Below are positions 1 to 23,318 of a DNA stretch of 64,000 nucleotides, piece after piece (position 1 is the stretch's first letter; each line of letters begins with the position of its first letter). The notes beneath the pieces are model-generated. The model was not told the DNA's origin. It saw only the letters and a list, made by a program, of their open reading frames with translations, and ran no database searches. A program made the position numbers and the translations under genes. The DNA is from Lycocorax pyrrhopterus obiensis (taxonomy: Eukaryota; Chordata; Aves; Passeriformes; Paradisaeidae): the NCBI GenBank assembly GCA_014706295.1, contig JACSVZ010000041.1:1612001-1676000 (forward strand), in the 5' to 3' direction.

Positions 1-2876
1 CATTCAACAAATTCGTGCTGGGCCTCTGGCTTAGGGAAATTCTCATTTAAAAACATGAATTCTCAGTATAATGAGGCCGTGAAAAGTGGATTGGTTGTTG
101 TTTTTTAGGTTTTTTTTTTTTTAAAGAAAAGAATTGTGGGGGGAGAGGAGAGGGAAAGAACCGTGTGAAAGCTGGAATGCTGCCGGGAGGGGACTCTGGG
201 AAGGGTTTGCTGTCCCAAACCCGCTGTGACAGCGAGACTGAGCGCTCACAGACCCCAGCTCCGGAGCGCGGGGCTGACAGGCAGCACGGAAATCGGGATG
301 GACTCCTCCTTGGGAGATGCTGATGAGGCAGGGCCCTGCTGAAGGATTCTCCCACCAGCTTCCCAGTGGGAAAAATGCTCCTTTCATGAGGCTTTTAGTC
401 CCAAATCCCAGAGTGGCACAGGAGAGGTCTGTGCTTGTGGCGGGGAAGGACCATCCTGGTCCGTGAGGCTGCAATACAATGAATGGAACGGTTTTGTTAA
501 ATTAGGAAGTAAAACAGTTCTTATGAGCAGAAATAGAATCCGTGGAAAGAGGAGATTTATCAGGAGAAGTGGGATGATAACGGCATGCACCTTTCCCAGG
601 CCAGTTCTTCCAATCCAATTAGGACAGGACACAATTGCTGTCTAATTACGGAATTATATCTTAATCTTGATTTAATGCACTTTTGATCCAGAATAATATT
701 AAAAAGATCCAGTCACCCCTGTAAGGGGTGGATTTTTGGGCTGGATTTGAGAGTTTTGCCTGTGTTCCCACTCTGGAAGAGCTGGCAGGCTCCGTGTGTA
801 AAAACTTCCTTACAAATGCCAGGTTTTGGGAATGGTGAGAGAGGTCACTGTGGGGGCAGGTTTGGCACCAGCCCCTCTTGCATTTTTGGGGTTGCAAGTC
901 CCAATTCCTCTCGGAATTCCCTCCCTGTGACCTGCTGAGCTTTCCCTTTCCCAGTGGATCAAACCCTTGGCTTTGGGCTTCGCACCGAGAGGCAGAAGAA
1001 GGAGACGAGGAGATTATTTGAGATGAGTTAAGCCCAAAAAAGCCGTGACTGCCTGGATTTGCTCCTTGGCTGTTGCAGACAGGCAGTGATCAATTCCTGG
1101 GCACGGCGCCGGGAAAGGCTGGGAAAGGGATCCATGCAAAACACCAGGAAGCATCCGAGGCATGCGAGTGTAGAAACTCCCTCATTCCTCATTCCAGCCC
1201 CTCTGGAGCCCTCGAGGGCTCTCCAATGTCCTTTACTCCGTGTCCTCCTGGTACCTGGCAGTCCCCACATCCCTGGGAAGTGCCTCCAACCACCGGGAAT
1301 TGTCGCTCTCCACGTCCCTGGCATGTCCAGGAAGAATTGTGGTGCTAAATTCAACCCCCTTTTGCTTTAAACCCCTTCAAATGCGTTTTAAAACCTCTCT
1401 TGTGCAAGTTGCCAACCTTCCCTACATCCCAAACCCTCCTCTGTTGATGCTGTGTCTCTGCCTTGCTGTGATGCCAGGGCTGGTTCTTCCTCCAAGTCAT
1501 TTGGTTCATTTATAGCAACTCCCAAGTTCTCCTGCCAGCCCAGAAAAGTGACATTTCTCTTGCAAACACAGGGGAGGTTAAAGCTTTAAATCCCAGAATA
1601 ATTGCAAATGGTTTTGTTGGGAGCATTCCTCCTGGTAACAGATGCAATAAAACATGATTCTGCTACTGGCCTTGGCCCCCGTTCTCTTTTAGAATTCCAA
1701 ATTAATCAAGTTGTTAATGTGGGGTTGAATTCCAAGCGAGACACAGGCGGTGCTTTACAGCTCCTTGGGGTTTTTGGGATCAGCTGGGATGATTCATGCC
1801 GAGCTTACCTTGCAGGTTCAGTGCTTAAACACCGCCAGATCTAAGCTGTCTGTGCCAGGAACCGACTGGGAGCTGGTTAATTCGGGTTCTGGAGGTTGCT
1901 CCCAGCTGGTTCCCGGGGATCTGTGCCCCAGATCAGGGATGTTGGAGGGTGTAAAACCATTCCCGGGCTTGGTGGTGGTCCCGTTCCCCAGGCGTGTCCT
2001 GCAGCCTGTCAGCCCCGAGGGTAAGCTCCTGTTAGAGGCTTTAATCCAGCTCCTGGAGCTTGCTGTGGTTGTGGATTGTCCTCCCAGCGCTCCACATCAG
2101 CGAGGGAAATGCGATAACATTTCCCCGTGCGAGATAACGGCCGATGCCACTCAGCCCGACAGTGCAGGGGGTGAGTGAGCCCTCCCTGCCTCCCAGCCCT
2201 GCCCTCAGGCTTTTTTTGGGACGCCAGCACGCGATATTTCTGCTAAAAACCCCGTTTCAGGCTGGTTTTGGTCTGAGCCTGAGCCTCCTCAAAGGCGCCG
2301 GCTTCGCAGGTGTTGCTGCTCGGGGAGGGGATGTGGAAAGCCCTTCTCAAAGCCGGAGAGCTTTGCTAAGCTCAGCTTGTTTTTTGGGCTCAGCTTTTCC
2401 TGTTTTGAGCTTGAACTTCGCGTGACTGTGGCATAAGCAGAAAAACCGGGGTGGGGGGGGGGAAATTAGGGGGGAAGATGAAGTTGAATTTTCCGGGTGT
2501 TTCGTGGACAAACGGCTGCCTGCTCCCCTCGCTGGTCTCCATCCCAGTGGAACATCTGGAGCAAACAGCTGGTTCTGCTTTGCTGCTCTGCAAAAGGGGT
2601 TTTTTTTTCCTTGGGTTTGTGCTGGAAACAAAGCTGCCCCCACCCAGCCCCGAGCTGCTCTCTGTTGGCTACGACCTCATTTGTCACTTCTCCAAGTCAG
2701 CCCTAATATAGAGAATTCCCGGTGGCTTCTCCCCACTTGGCCAGGAGGAGATCCACTGCCCATTATGGAGCTGGGTTCCACTTTGGGTGTCTTCCCAGAA
2801 CCTCTTAGTGCAGTCTCAGGCTGCTGAGTGCCCTGGAAAAGGATTTGATGACATCCCCTCCTTGCCTCTCTTGCAG
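1..2876 (+). other. PPP3CC intron (partial), 5' of the first visible exon
   Basis: No coding exon, RNA gene or clear repeat family is recognised here. The stretch ends in a pyrimidine-rich acceptor (TTGCAG at 2871-2876) that opens the first PPP3CC exon, so it is the 3' part of an intron. The exons for the N-terminal third of the phosphatase domain lie to the left of the window. All open frames in the stretch are short and lack family similarity. Confidence 0.8.
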
Positions 2877-15363
<12,487 letters not shown>

Positions 15364-15720
15364 CGCTGCGAGCGCCCGAAGCTGCACCGCGAGAGGATCC
15401 GAAACTTAATGAATTTTATTTATTTATTATCGGGGTGGGGTGGGGGCAGGGGGAGAAAGCAACTTCACCCGGAGGCACGTCCATAAATCCAGTCCGCATC
15501 CGTTCTGTAAGAAAGCGACCATTTTGTAAATTTTTTTTTTTTTTAATTTATGTTCAATATATATAAAAAAGTCCTTTTTTTTTTTTTTTTTTTTTTAAAA
15601 ATTTAATTTAGAAACCAATCCAACTGCTAGTGCATCCCGGGAATGTTGTGCTGTCCGGCTGCCCTCCCCGAGAGGCCAAACCTCTGCCGGGGGAAGGGGG
15701 GTTGGATTAAAAAACAAAAA
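15364..15720 (+). promoter_or_regulatory. PPP3CC: PPP3CC proximal 3' UTR with AU-rich element
   Basis: Right after the stop, 15412-15430 contains overlapping ATTTA pentamers and the TTATTTATT nonamer, the class of element bound by mRNA decay and stability factors. T-runs follow at 15530-15596. An ATTAAA at about 15706 could be a proximal poly(A) signal. Transcript ends cannot be set from sequence alone. Confidence 0.5.
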
Positions 15721-17639
15721 TCAGTCAAACCAGGCAACTTGGGTCGTTGGCTTTGGCACAATTTGGAATTAGCCTGAGCTTTCCAAAGCAGGTCCTTCCC
15801 TTCAGGATACCGTTGGGTTGGTTTTCCTTTTCACTCCTGTTTTCTTCCCAGATTTTTCCTGTTGTTTTCTTCCACCTTCTTGCCTACCTGCAGCTGCTGC
15901 TTTAGCAACCAATTCCCTGGAAGGGAGATTGCTGGGATCCGTCCCTCTTTTCCAAGGCGACAGCCAGGGGTAGCTCTGAAGGACTCCAGGGTTGTTACAC
16001 AGCACCTTTTTTCCTTCAGGAATTCAGCTTTATCCCAGTGGAGTCCCAGAGGAAAATAGGGAGAAGGTGGGGGAAGTGCTGCCCCTTGTTGTGGCTCTTC
16101 CTCTCGGAGCAGCCGGTTTGCCGGCAGAATTCCCTTGGGAATCGCTCTGATTCAGAGCAGAGGAATTATCTCCGCTGCCTGGTGATCCTTGGGAAAGCTG
16201 CAGGGCCTGGATTTTAAAGGAAAAGGGGGGATTTACACCCCGGAGGTTACAGCCCCCCCACCAGCACAGGCTGCCCAGCCCACGGCGCATTCCCTGTTCC
16301 CGGCTCTGCAATCAGCCCGTGCTGAGCGGTTTGGGGGGTGGGGGGTACAGGGCCCCCCCGGTGTCACCTCCCTGTCCCCCAGAGGGCTCTTCCACCCACT
16401 CTGGGTGACTTTGGGCATCACCCACCCGTGGCTGTTCCAGAGGGCAGCTCAGCCTTTCCCGGCAGCTGGAGCAGGGGGGTCGCTGATAAAAGTTTGGGAT
16501 AAGATGGGTGGGGCACTGCCGGTTCGGGGAGATGTGGCCTGGTGCGGGTTGGGAGTCAGGGAGGGGCTGGGAGGCAGAACCGAGTGGATCCGGCAGGAAT
16601 TTTGGCAGGGTGTTGGTGCAGTGCTGGACAGGGATGCCGGGGGGTTCCCAAGGGACACCCCCGGGGCGGTGTCAGGGATTTCGGAGTGGGAGCTGAGCGT
16701 TCTGTCCCTCGGAGCGTTCTCTCACTTGAACCGGGGGTGCTGGGGAAGGGTTCTGTGAGATTCCCGCTGGTCGCTTCCCGTGTGAGCCGTGTTCCCCATT
16801 GCCTGGAGCCGAGGCAGCAGCTCCTGGAGCGATTCCCCCCCGCAGCTCTCCCTTCCCCACCTCGTCCCGTGCTCTCCGCAGGCAGGGCTGAGCCTCTCCC
16901 AGGGGATCTTTGCCAACGCTTTCCCTGGATCTTGCTGTCTTCCCTTGGAATCCAGCGCCAGAGGAAAACAGCAACTTCCCAGGAAGCTTTCAGACTGTCT
17001 TAGGATCACACGTCACCCGATCCCCCGGGGCTCTTTAGGATTCTGCGAGCAGACCGCTGGGTTTCCACACTTTCGAGTCACATGCCTCCACTTTTCCCTC
17101 TTTCTTTTTTTTTTTTTTTTTTTGTGGTTTCCCCCCCCCTCCCCCTTTGATCCCTTTTTTTTTTACACGCCCACCGCTTTGCAAAAAGTGCGAGATGTTT
17201 GGAGCGAGCTTCTCTTTCCCCCCCCCCGCCCGGTCCGAGGAGTGGGGCCAAATTGCCTTTTGTCTGTGAGTATTTCTTTGTCCTTTCAGGGCCTCCTGTG
17301 AGCGCGGTGAGCCCGTGTGTGGTACCCGGGCGCACACACCGTGCCCGGGGCTGCCCGTGCATGTTCGGGCGTGTTGTGCTGACCCAGGCTGGGATCTCAC
17401 CCAAGCAGCCAGGTTTGAGTCGGGATATTTGGGATGGGAATTGCGGGACCCCGAGCCTGGCACCCGCCCCGTTCCCGGCGTGGGGAGGAGGGATCAGCAG
17501 GGCCCGGCCCAGCACGGAGGGGGATTTGCTTTGCTGGCAGTTTGTCCCCCCACCCTCTTCTCCTGCTCTGGCATCACCAATCCCCCCCTCCCCAAAATCC
17601 TTTTGGACCTTGTGCTTCGTGGTTTGGGGGCTCAGATCC

Positions 17640-17925
17640 AACCCCGTAATCCTTGGGGCTGCTGGGGCTGCAGCTGCCCGGTGTCCTGGCCCTGGAGAAG
17701 GACTGGATGTTGGTTGTCCTGGCCCTGGAGAAGGTGGCCACGGGTGGGATTTTTGTCCCCCGTTATCCCTGGGGCTGGTGGAGCTGCAGCTTCCCAGTGT
17801 CCCAGCCATGAAGAAGGTGGCCACGGGCTGGAAGTTGGTTGCCCCGGCCCCGGAGGTGGTGGCCACGGGCTGGAAGTTGGTTGCCCCGGCCCCAAGGTGG
17901 TGTCCAAGGTGGAAGTTGCCCCCGT
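17640..17925 (+). repeat. Degenerate minisatellite, about 42-48 bp unit
   Basis: Repeated phrases are CCTGGAGAAGGTGGCCACGG and GGCTGGAAGTTGGTTGCCCC, in about five to six copies. Intergenic. The long open frames across it come from the repeat and high GC content and are not taken as genes. Confidence 0.8.
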
Positions 17926-18689
17926 GTCCCCAACACGTGTGGATGTCACACAGCCAGGTCCCCTCTTCCCTTTGATGCAGTTCCCGAGGGGGTGAGGAGC
18001 AGCGGTGGGGCTCTGGGTGCTAATTACCCCCTCAATTAACACCCTCCTCTCCCAGTGGGAATGCCGGGCTTCCCCTGCCACAGCCCCGAGCCGAGATCCC
18101 CCCATCCCCTCTTTTGGGGACAACCTCGGAGCAGAATTCCCTGCCCCGCTCCCCACCACGGCAAACCAAAAACAATCCAGAAACGCCCCCAAATTCCCCT
18201 TTTCCTCCTCCTCTTCCCGCACAAATCCAGCGCCTCGGAGCTGGGCTCGTCTCTGACCCCTCATCTCCGAGCTCCCGCCCGTCCCTTCCCCTCCCCGGCT
18301 GCCACCTGGAGCTTGGACACCCGGGATTCTGGGAAGCCCAGCGGCCCCGGGGGAGCCCCCCCGACCCGAGGGAGCCCCCAAATCCAGGGAAAGCCCCCAC
18401 CTCCCCGCAGCCTGGGTTTTTTTGCATGTTCTAGCAAGGTGCATGTCCAAGGAGGGGAGTCGGCAATGGGGCGGGTGGTGGTGGGTTGAGTTCAAGCTTA
18501 ATTTTCTTTTCGGGATCGGGAGAACCCCTCTGGCTGCCTCTGGCACAGATCCCGCCTGGCCAGGGGAGCTGGCAGGGATGCAGATCCCACCAAAACCTCG
18601 GCCAGGGAGGACCTGAAGCCCTCCCAGGGGTGCAGTGATGGTGATTTGAGGGTTCTCGATGCTGAAGGATCATACGCCCATTGCCTGGA

Positions 18690-18920
18690 GACTGCCTCCT
18701 TTTTAATTTTAATTTTTTATTTTTATTTCTTGCTTCTTTTTTTTTTTTTTTTAGTTCTGTTGAAAGGAGAAAAAAAATGGTGAAAATGTTATTTATTGGC
18801 AGAAATTATTTAATATAATTTCTTTTTTTTTTTTTCTGTGAAACAAGGAATGAATTTGTTAGAACTGTCTCGATGTAAATCGGAGTCATCTTTAAGGAGG
18901 AAAAAAAAAAAGAAAAAAAA
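18690..18920 (+). other. AT-rich block, possible distal PPP3CC 3' UTR end
   Basis: A sharp drop in GC with TTTAATTTTAATTTTTTATT, GTTATTTATTGGCAGAAATT and a long A run. The surroundings are about 60-70% GC. It could mark the distal end of the PPP3CC 3' UTR, though no canonical AATAAA is present. Confidence 0.3.
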
Positions 18921-19218
18921 GTTAAAAATTGACGCAGTCACCGGGCTCCGCTGTGGTTTTTTTAGGGGGGTGGAAGGGGTCCCTGTGCTGCCGGAAGGGA
19001 GGATTTTGGGGGCTTTTACAGCATTTTCAGGGCTGGGGCAGCGCCCAGACGGCGTCTCCCAACCTCTGGCACGTCGGCACACGCGGAGCGGCGGCTCCGG
19101 GCTGGGATTGGAGAGCTCCGGGCTCCTGCTCCTCGTCCTTCCCTGGGTAAAGAGCCCGGTGCCAGCAGGGAGAGGAGGGGATGTGCCAGCTCTTGTTCCA
19201 CCCCGGCTCCTTCCCTGG

Positions 19219-19670
19219 CGCTTCTGGGGCTGTTCCCTCCGCGCTGAGAGGATTCAGGGAGCAGCCCTGGGGTCGGTGCTGGCCGGGATCCATCCGGATG
19301 GATCCAAATGGTCACGGCTCCAACACCGGGCTGGATCCTGCCCAGGGATCCCCCTCCTGCAGCCATCCCAGCTCCCTCCATTCCCGGGAAAGCTCCAACA
19401 CCGGGCTGGATCCTGCTCAGGGATCCCCCTCCTGCATCACCAGCTCCCCTTGGGGCTGTTCCCTCCACACCGAGGGGTTTCAGGGAGCAGCCCTGGGGTC
19501 AGTGCTGGCCGCGATCCATCCGGATGGATCCAAATGGTCACGGCTCCAACACCGGGCTGGATCCTGCCCAGGGATCCCCCTCCTGCATCACCAGCTCCCT
19601 CCCTTCCCAGGAAGCTGCTGTGGCTCCCACCTGTGGCTTCCACATCCGGGATCCATCCCCTCTTCCCAGG
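19219..19670 (+). repeat. 226-bp tandem duplication
   Basis: GGGGCTGTTCCCTCC occurs at 19226 and 19452, and GCAGCCCTGGGGTC at 19261 and 19487, both 226 bp apart, with near-identical sequence between. An internal 70-80 bp sub-repeat around CTCCAACACCGGGCTGGATC adds a third partial copy. Intergenic, upstream of the SORBS3 CpG-rich region. Confidence 0.85.
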
Positions 19671-19829
19671 TGACAGCTGAATATTCAGGATGAGCTCTGG
19701 AGGGCTCCAGGGCGTTATCCCAATCCCAGCACCTTTTCCTTCGGGAATTCAGCCTCCCGCCTCGAGCTCTGCTCACCACGTGCTCCTTGTTTCCCACCTG
19801 CTGCTCCCGACAGCATTCCCGGTCCCAGC

Positions 19830-20240
19830 CGCCGGATGCATCCAGGGCGCGCCCGGGGCAGGACGCTCCGGCTCTCCCACCCTTTTCCTGGGTGTTCCCA
19901 CCAAAACTGGGGAGCCCCCGACCCCCAGCACCGCTCCCAGACCCCGCGCTCGGCACCGGGGGGCTCCAGCAGCCGCCCGGCACATCCCTGCCCACGGGAG
20001 CATCCCTGGGAGCATCCCCGGGGCCGGCCGCACGTTCCCGGCTGGCATCGCCGCGCTGAGCAAACAGGAAACACTCGCCCTTTGTTAATCCCGGCCCGGG
20101 CTGCGCGTTAAATATTTATCTGTGAGCGGAGGCTGGTGCTGGGAGCCGCGGGGAGGGAGGGACCGAGGCAGGGCCGGCGCTGGAGGCTCCTCGCCGGGCA
20201 CGGGGACGGTGCTCGGGGACCGGGAGGTGAGTGGGGGTCC
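19830..20240 (+). promoter_or_regulatory. SORBS3: CpG-rich region and putative SORBS3 5' UTR exon donor
   Basis: Dense CpG is followed by a plausible non-coding exon ending in CGGGAG at 20226 before GTGAGT. It is the first CpG-rich block upstream of the SORBS3 start exon. Another CpG-rich block with a TCCGCG|GTGAGT donor near 22547 is an alternative first exon. No TATA box is evident. The assignment is inferred. Confidence 0.45.
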
Positions 20241-20979
20241 GGGCGGGGGGTGTTGGCAGCCCAGGGTGGGCTGTGGTGAAAGGGACAGCTCCTCGCATCG
20301 CCAGCGGGTGCTGCGACCTCCTGAGGTGTCACTTGGTGGGCTGGAGGGGACCTGGAGGGGACCCGGAGGGATTGGTCACCCCTTGGCAGCAGGGATGTGG
20401 TCGGGGGTCCCCTCGCAGGGTTTAACCCTTCCCGGGCCTGCTGCCCTCCCTGCCCTCGTCAGCCCGGGATTTTCCAGCAGGATCAGCCCCCGTCCCCGAG
20501 CTGTGTCCTCGCCGCGGTGTCCCCAGCTGGCACCAAGGAGCTGCCTCGTTCCCACGGCATTTGGGTGGGAGCTGCGTCCCCCAGGGCCGTGGCAGAGGGG
20601 AGGACACGCGACCCTGTCCCCGGTGTCCCCGGTGTCCCCTGTGTCCCCGGTGTCCCCGGTGCCCCCGGGGCGCGGCATCGCAGCCTGACAGAGCTCCCGC
20701 CATCGTCCCCTCGTCCCCAGCAGCAGGGGGCGGTGGCTTGGTGGGGACCGAGGGGTGGCAGCGGAGCCGCCAAGCCCCCGGGAGCTCACGTGGGAGCTCA
20801 CGGGATGAGGAAGGGCTGGGGCAGCCCCGTTTTGGGGGTGTCAGCAGTTTAGGGGAGCAGGAAGTGGCCGGCGGGTGAGTGGTGGGTGCGGGCGCTGCCC
20901 GAGGGGGTGAGGGGGGACACGGGGCACCCCCAGAGCAGGGCACGGGGGTGTTCCATGGGGGTCCCCATGCCCGGATTCC

Positions 20980-21500
20980 TTAGGGATGGGGGGATGGGGG
21001 GATGGAGGGGTGCAGTGGGGTGGGGGCTCTGACTGTGCCCCCACACCAGGGCTTGGGGGGGGCACAGGAGCACAGACCCCAATCCCCGCTTCAGTCCTCA
21101 CCTCCTCTCAGCGTTTCCCTCCTCGTCCTCTTCCAAAAATCCCCCCTCAAATCCCTTTCTCCTTCGGGTGGGGAATTGGTGACGCTGGATGGGGTGAGAT
21201 GGGACACAGACAGAGCACAGGGGTCTTACATGGGGGTCCCCAGTGCCCTTATCCCTGGCGGATGGCAAGATTGAAGGGATGGAGGGGATGGAGGAATGGA
21301 GGGGATGGAGGGATGGAGGGGGATGGAGGGGATGGAGGGTCCCCCGTGGGAAGTGGGTGGCAGTGGGGACGGGGGCTCTGCTCTCACCGTGCCCCCATCC
21401 CGGCACTCGGAGTTCCACGGGAGCACAGACCCCACTCCCCGTCTCAGTCCCGACCTCCTCCCAGCACTTCCTTCCCCATCCTTTCCCGAAAATCCCCCGC
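20980..21500 (+). repeat. 353-bp duplication with GGATGGAGG microrepeats
   Basis: GAGCACAGACCCC occurs at 21068 and 21421 (353 bp apart) and is followed in both copies by similar text through CCCAAAATCCCCC-like runs. A GATGGAGG array (21275-21345) sits between. It lies in the 5' region of SORBS3. Confidence 0.75.
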
Positions 21501-22399
21501 GAGTCCCCGTCTCCATCGCGCCAGGGGGCCGGCGACGCCGGGCTCGCCCCGTTTCGTAAGCGGGGGCCGGGTGCGCGGGAACGCGTGCGCGGGCCGTGGG
21601 ATGAGTTCAGCCTCTTGGCTCCATTCCCTGGATCCCATCCCTGGAAATGTCACTGGAAACTCTGAATGGGCCGGCCCAGCTCCAGAGAGGGGAGCGCTGG
21701 GGGGGCAGCGCACCCCGGGGGGGGGGCCGGGGCACACGGGGACCCAGCGCCGGGGAGGACGGTGGCTCCCGACCCTCCCGGGGGATGCTTTTGGGGGGGG
21801 CTGTCCCCGCCACCCCTCCACGATGAGCTGAGGCCCCCGCGCTCCTTCTCCCGGCAAAGTTCGTGCCGTGGATTTTTCTTCCCTGCCGCTCGCAGCTCCG
21901 TCCCGCTCGCCCCGGGGCCCCCCAAAACCCCGGAGCTTCCCGGGGGTCCCCGTTGGCACCGCCCAGGAGGTAAGAGCTGGCTGGGGGGGCCGGCGAGGAG
22001 GGGGTGCCCCGAGGGGACCCCCGGGGTCAGGTTTTGGGGGACACTCCGAAGGAGGAGAAGGATGGGGCCGAGCCCCGTGTGGGGGCTGCGCTGGGAATGG
22101 CGTGGGGGTTTTTGGGGTGCCCTGGGGGGCTGGGAGCCTGCACCCCACTTTCTGTGCCCCGGGGCACATCCTTCCCTGTTCCTCAGTTTCCCCGCGGGGG
22201 TGATTAACATTAATTACAGCCCTGGGGCTGCGGAGCCTCCGGCGGTGTCGGGAACAGGGAGCCGAGGGGTCCCCAGCCCGATTTGGGGGTCCCACACACA
22301 CAGAGGGCACCGTGCCGGGCTGGCACCCCCCGGCAGCCCCCCAGGATGCCCCGTTTGAGGCGGGGTCCGGCCGTGGTGGGCACCTGCGAGCGCCGGTGA

Positions 22400-22900
22400 C
22401 GCGGTGGGGACGGAGACGTGAGGGACGAGCCAGGGCACAGGTGTCCCCCAAAGGCCCCGGGGCTGTGCTCGCCCCTGGAGCCATCCCGGTGTCGGGAACG
22501 GCTCCGGGGGTCCCGTCCCCCCCAGCCGCCCCCCGTTCGGTCCGCGGTGAGTCACAGCATCGCCCTCCCGGCGGGCGGTGCCGGGCTCGGCCGCGCGTTC
22601 CCCATTCCCCGTCCCTCCGTCCCCTCTCCCTCCCTGTTTGCGCTGCAGGGCGGGGAAATATTTCTGCCCTGTCGTGTTCCCGGCGCTGGCAGCGCTCCCG
22701 GGCGGGCGACGCTGCTGCCGCCACGTGCCCGGGCGGGAGGGCACCGCGCCGGGATGCCGGGGCGATGGGAAGGCGGCACAGCCACCGCCCCGACCCGCTC
22801 CGGGCGTGTTCCTCCCGAAGAGCCCGGCGGGCTGGATCCACCCGTGCAGAGCCAGGGCTGGAGAGGGGCGGGTGGTCTGGATCCGCACGGAGGAGGCGGT
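22400..22900 (+). promoter_or_regulatory. CpG island upstream of SORBS3 coding start
   Basis: A CpG-dense stretch with a GTGAGT donor near 22547 and GC-box-like GGGCGGG motifs (for example near 22690 and 22730). It may be an alternative SORBS3 promoter. The lack of stop codons on both strands here produces very long spurious open frames. Confidence 0.4.
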
Positions 22901-23168
22901 GGGGAGCCGTGCCAGGACTGGTTCTGACCAGGAACAGCCGCTTCCCCTGGCACCGAGAGGCTCCCTGAGCTGGGGACGGTGCCACCGCGGTTAGGGTTGG
23001 GGTCGTTGTCACCCCACACGTGGTGTCCCCTGCGCCTCTGAATAACAAGGGATGCTCCCAGAGGTGGAATTGGGGGTCCTCCGAGCCCCCATCTCTCTGG
23101 AAAAGCCTGGGAATGCCCAGCAAACAGGGACACGGGACGCCCCGTGAGCACAGCTGCTTTTCCCACAG

Positions 23169-23318
23169 GGCACGAGCAGCCCCGGGGCACCATCCCGGCC
23201 CTCCCCGGCCATGGCGGGCCGGCTCCCACCCCCCGACACCAGCCCGGCTCTGGGTGTGGAGGACGTTCCCCTCCTCCACCCACCTCTGCAGGTGTCCCCG
23301 CAGCACACGGTGACACGG
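23169..23318 (+). CDS. SORBS3: SORBS3 start exon
   Basis: After the acceptor, 42 bases of 5' UTR lead to CCATGG at 23211. The reading is [15 protein letters not shown] and on to QHTVTR, ending in phase 0 at GTGAGT. The start is chosen because the next exon continues directly into [14 protein letters not shown], which in human vinexin also follows a short variable N-terminus. Confidence 0.85.

Larger units (their letters stand above)
15721..20100 (+). other. Intergenic/3' UTR stretch between PPP3CC and SORBS3
   Basis: No coding exon is supported. Features seen are T and C homopolymer runs at 17106-17165, a 40-50 bp degenerate tandem repeat at 17640-17925, an AT-rich block at 18690-18920, and a 226-bp duplication at 19219-19670. 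The distal PPP3CC 3' UTR could extend to the AT-rich block, but this is unproven. Confidence 0.6.
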
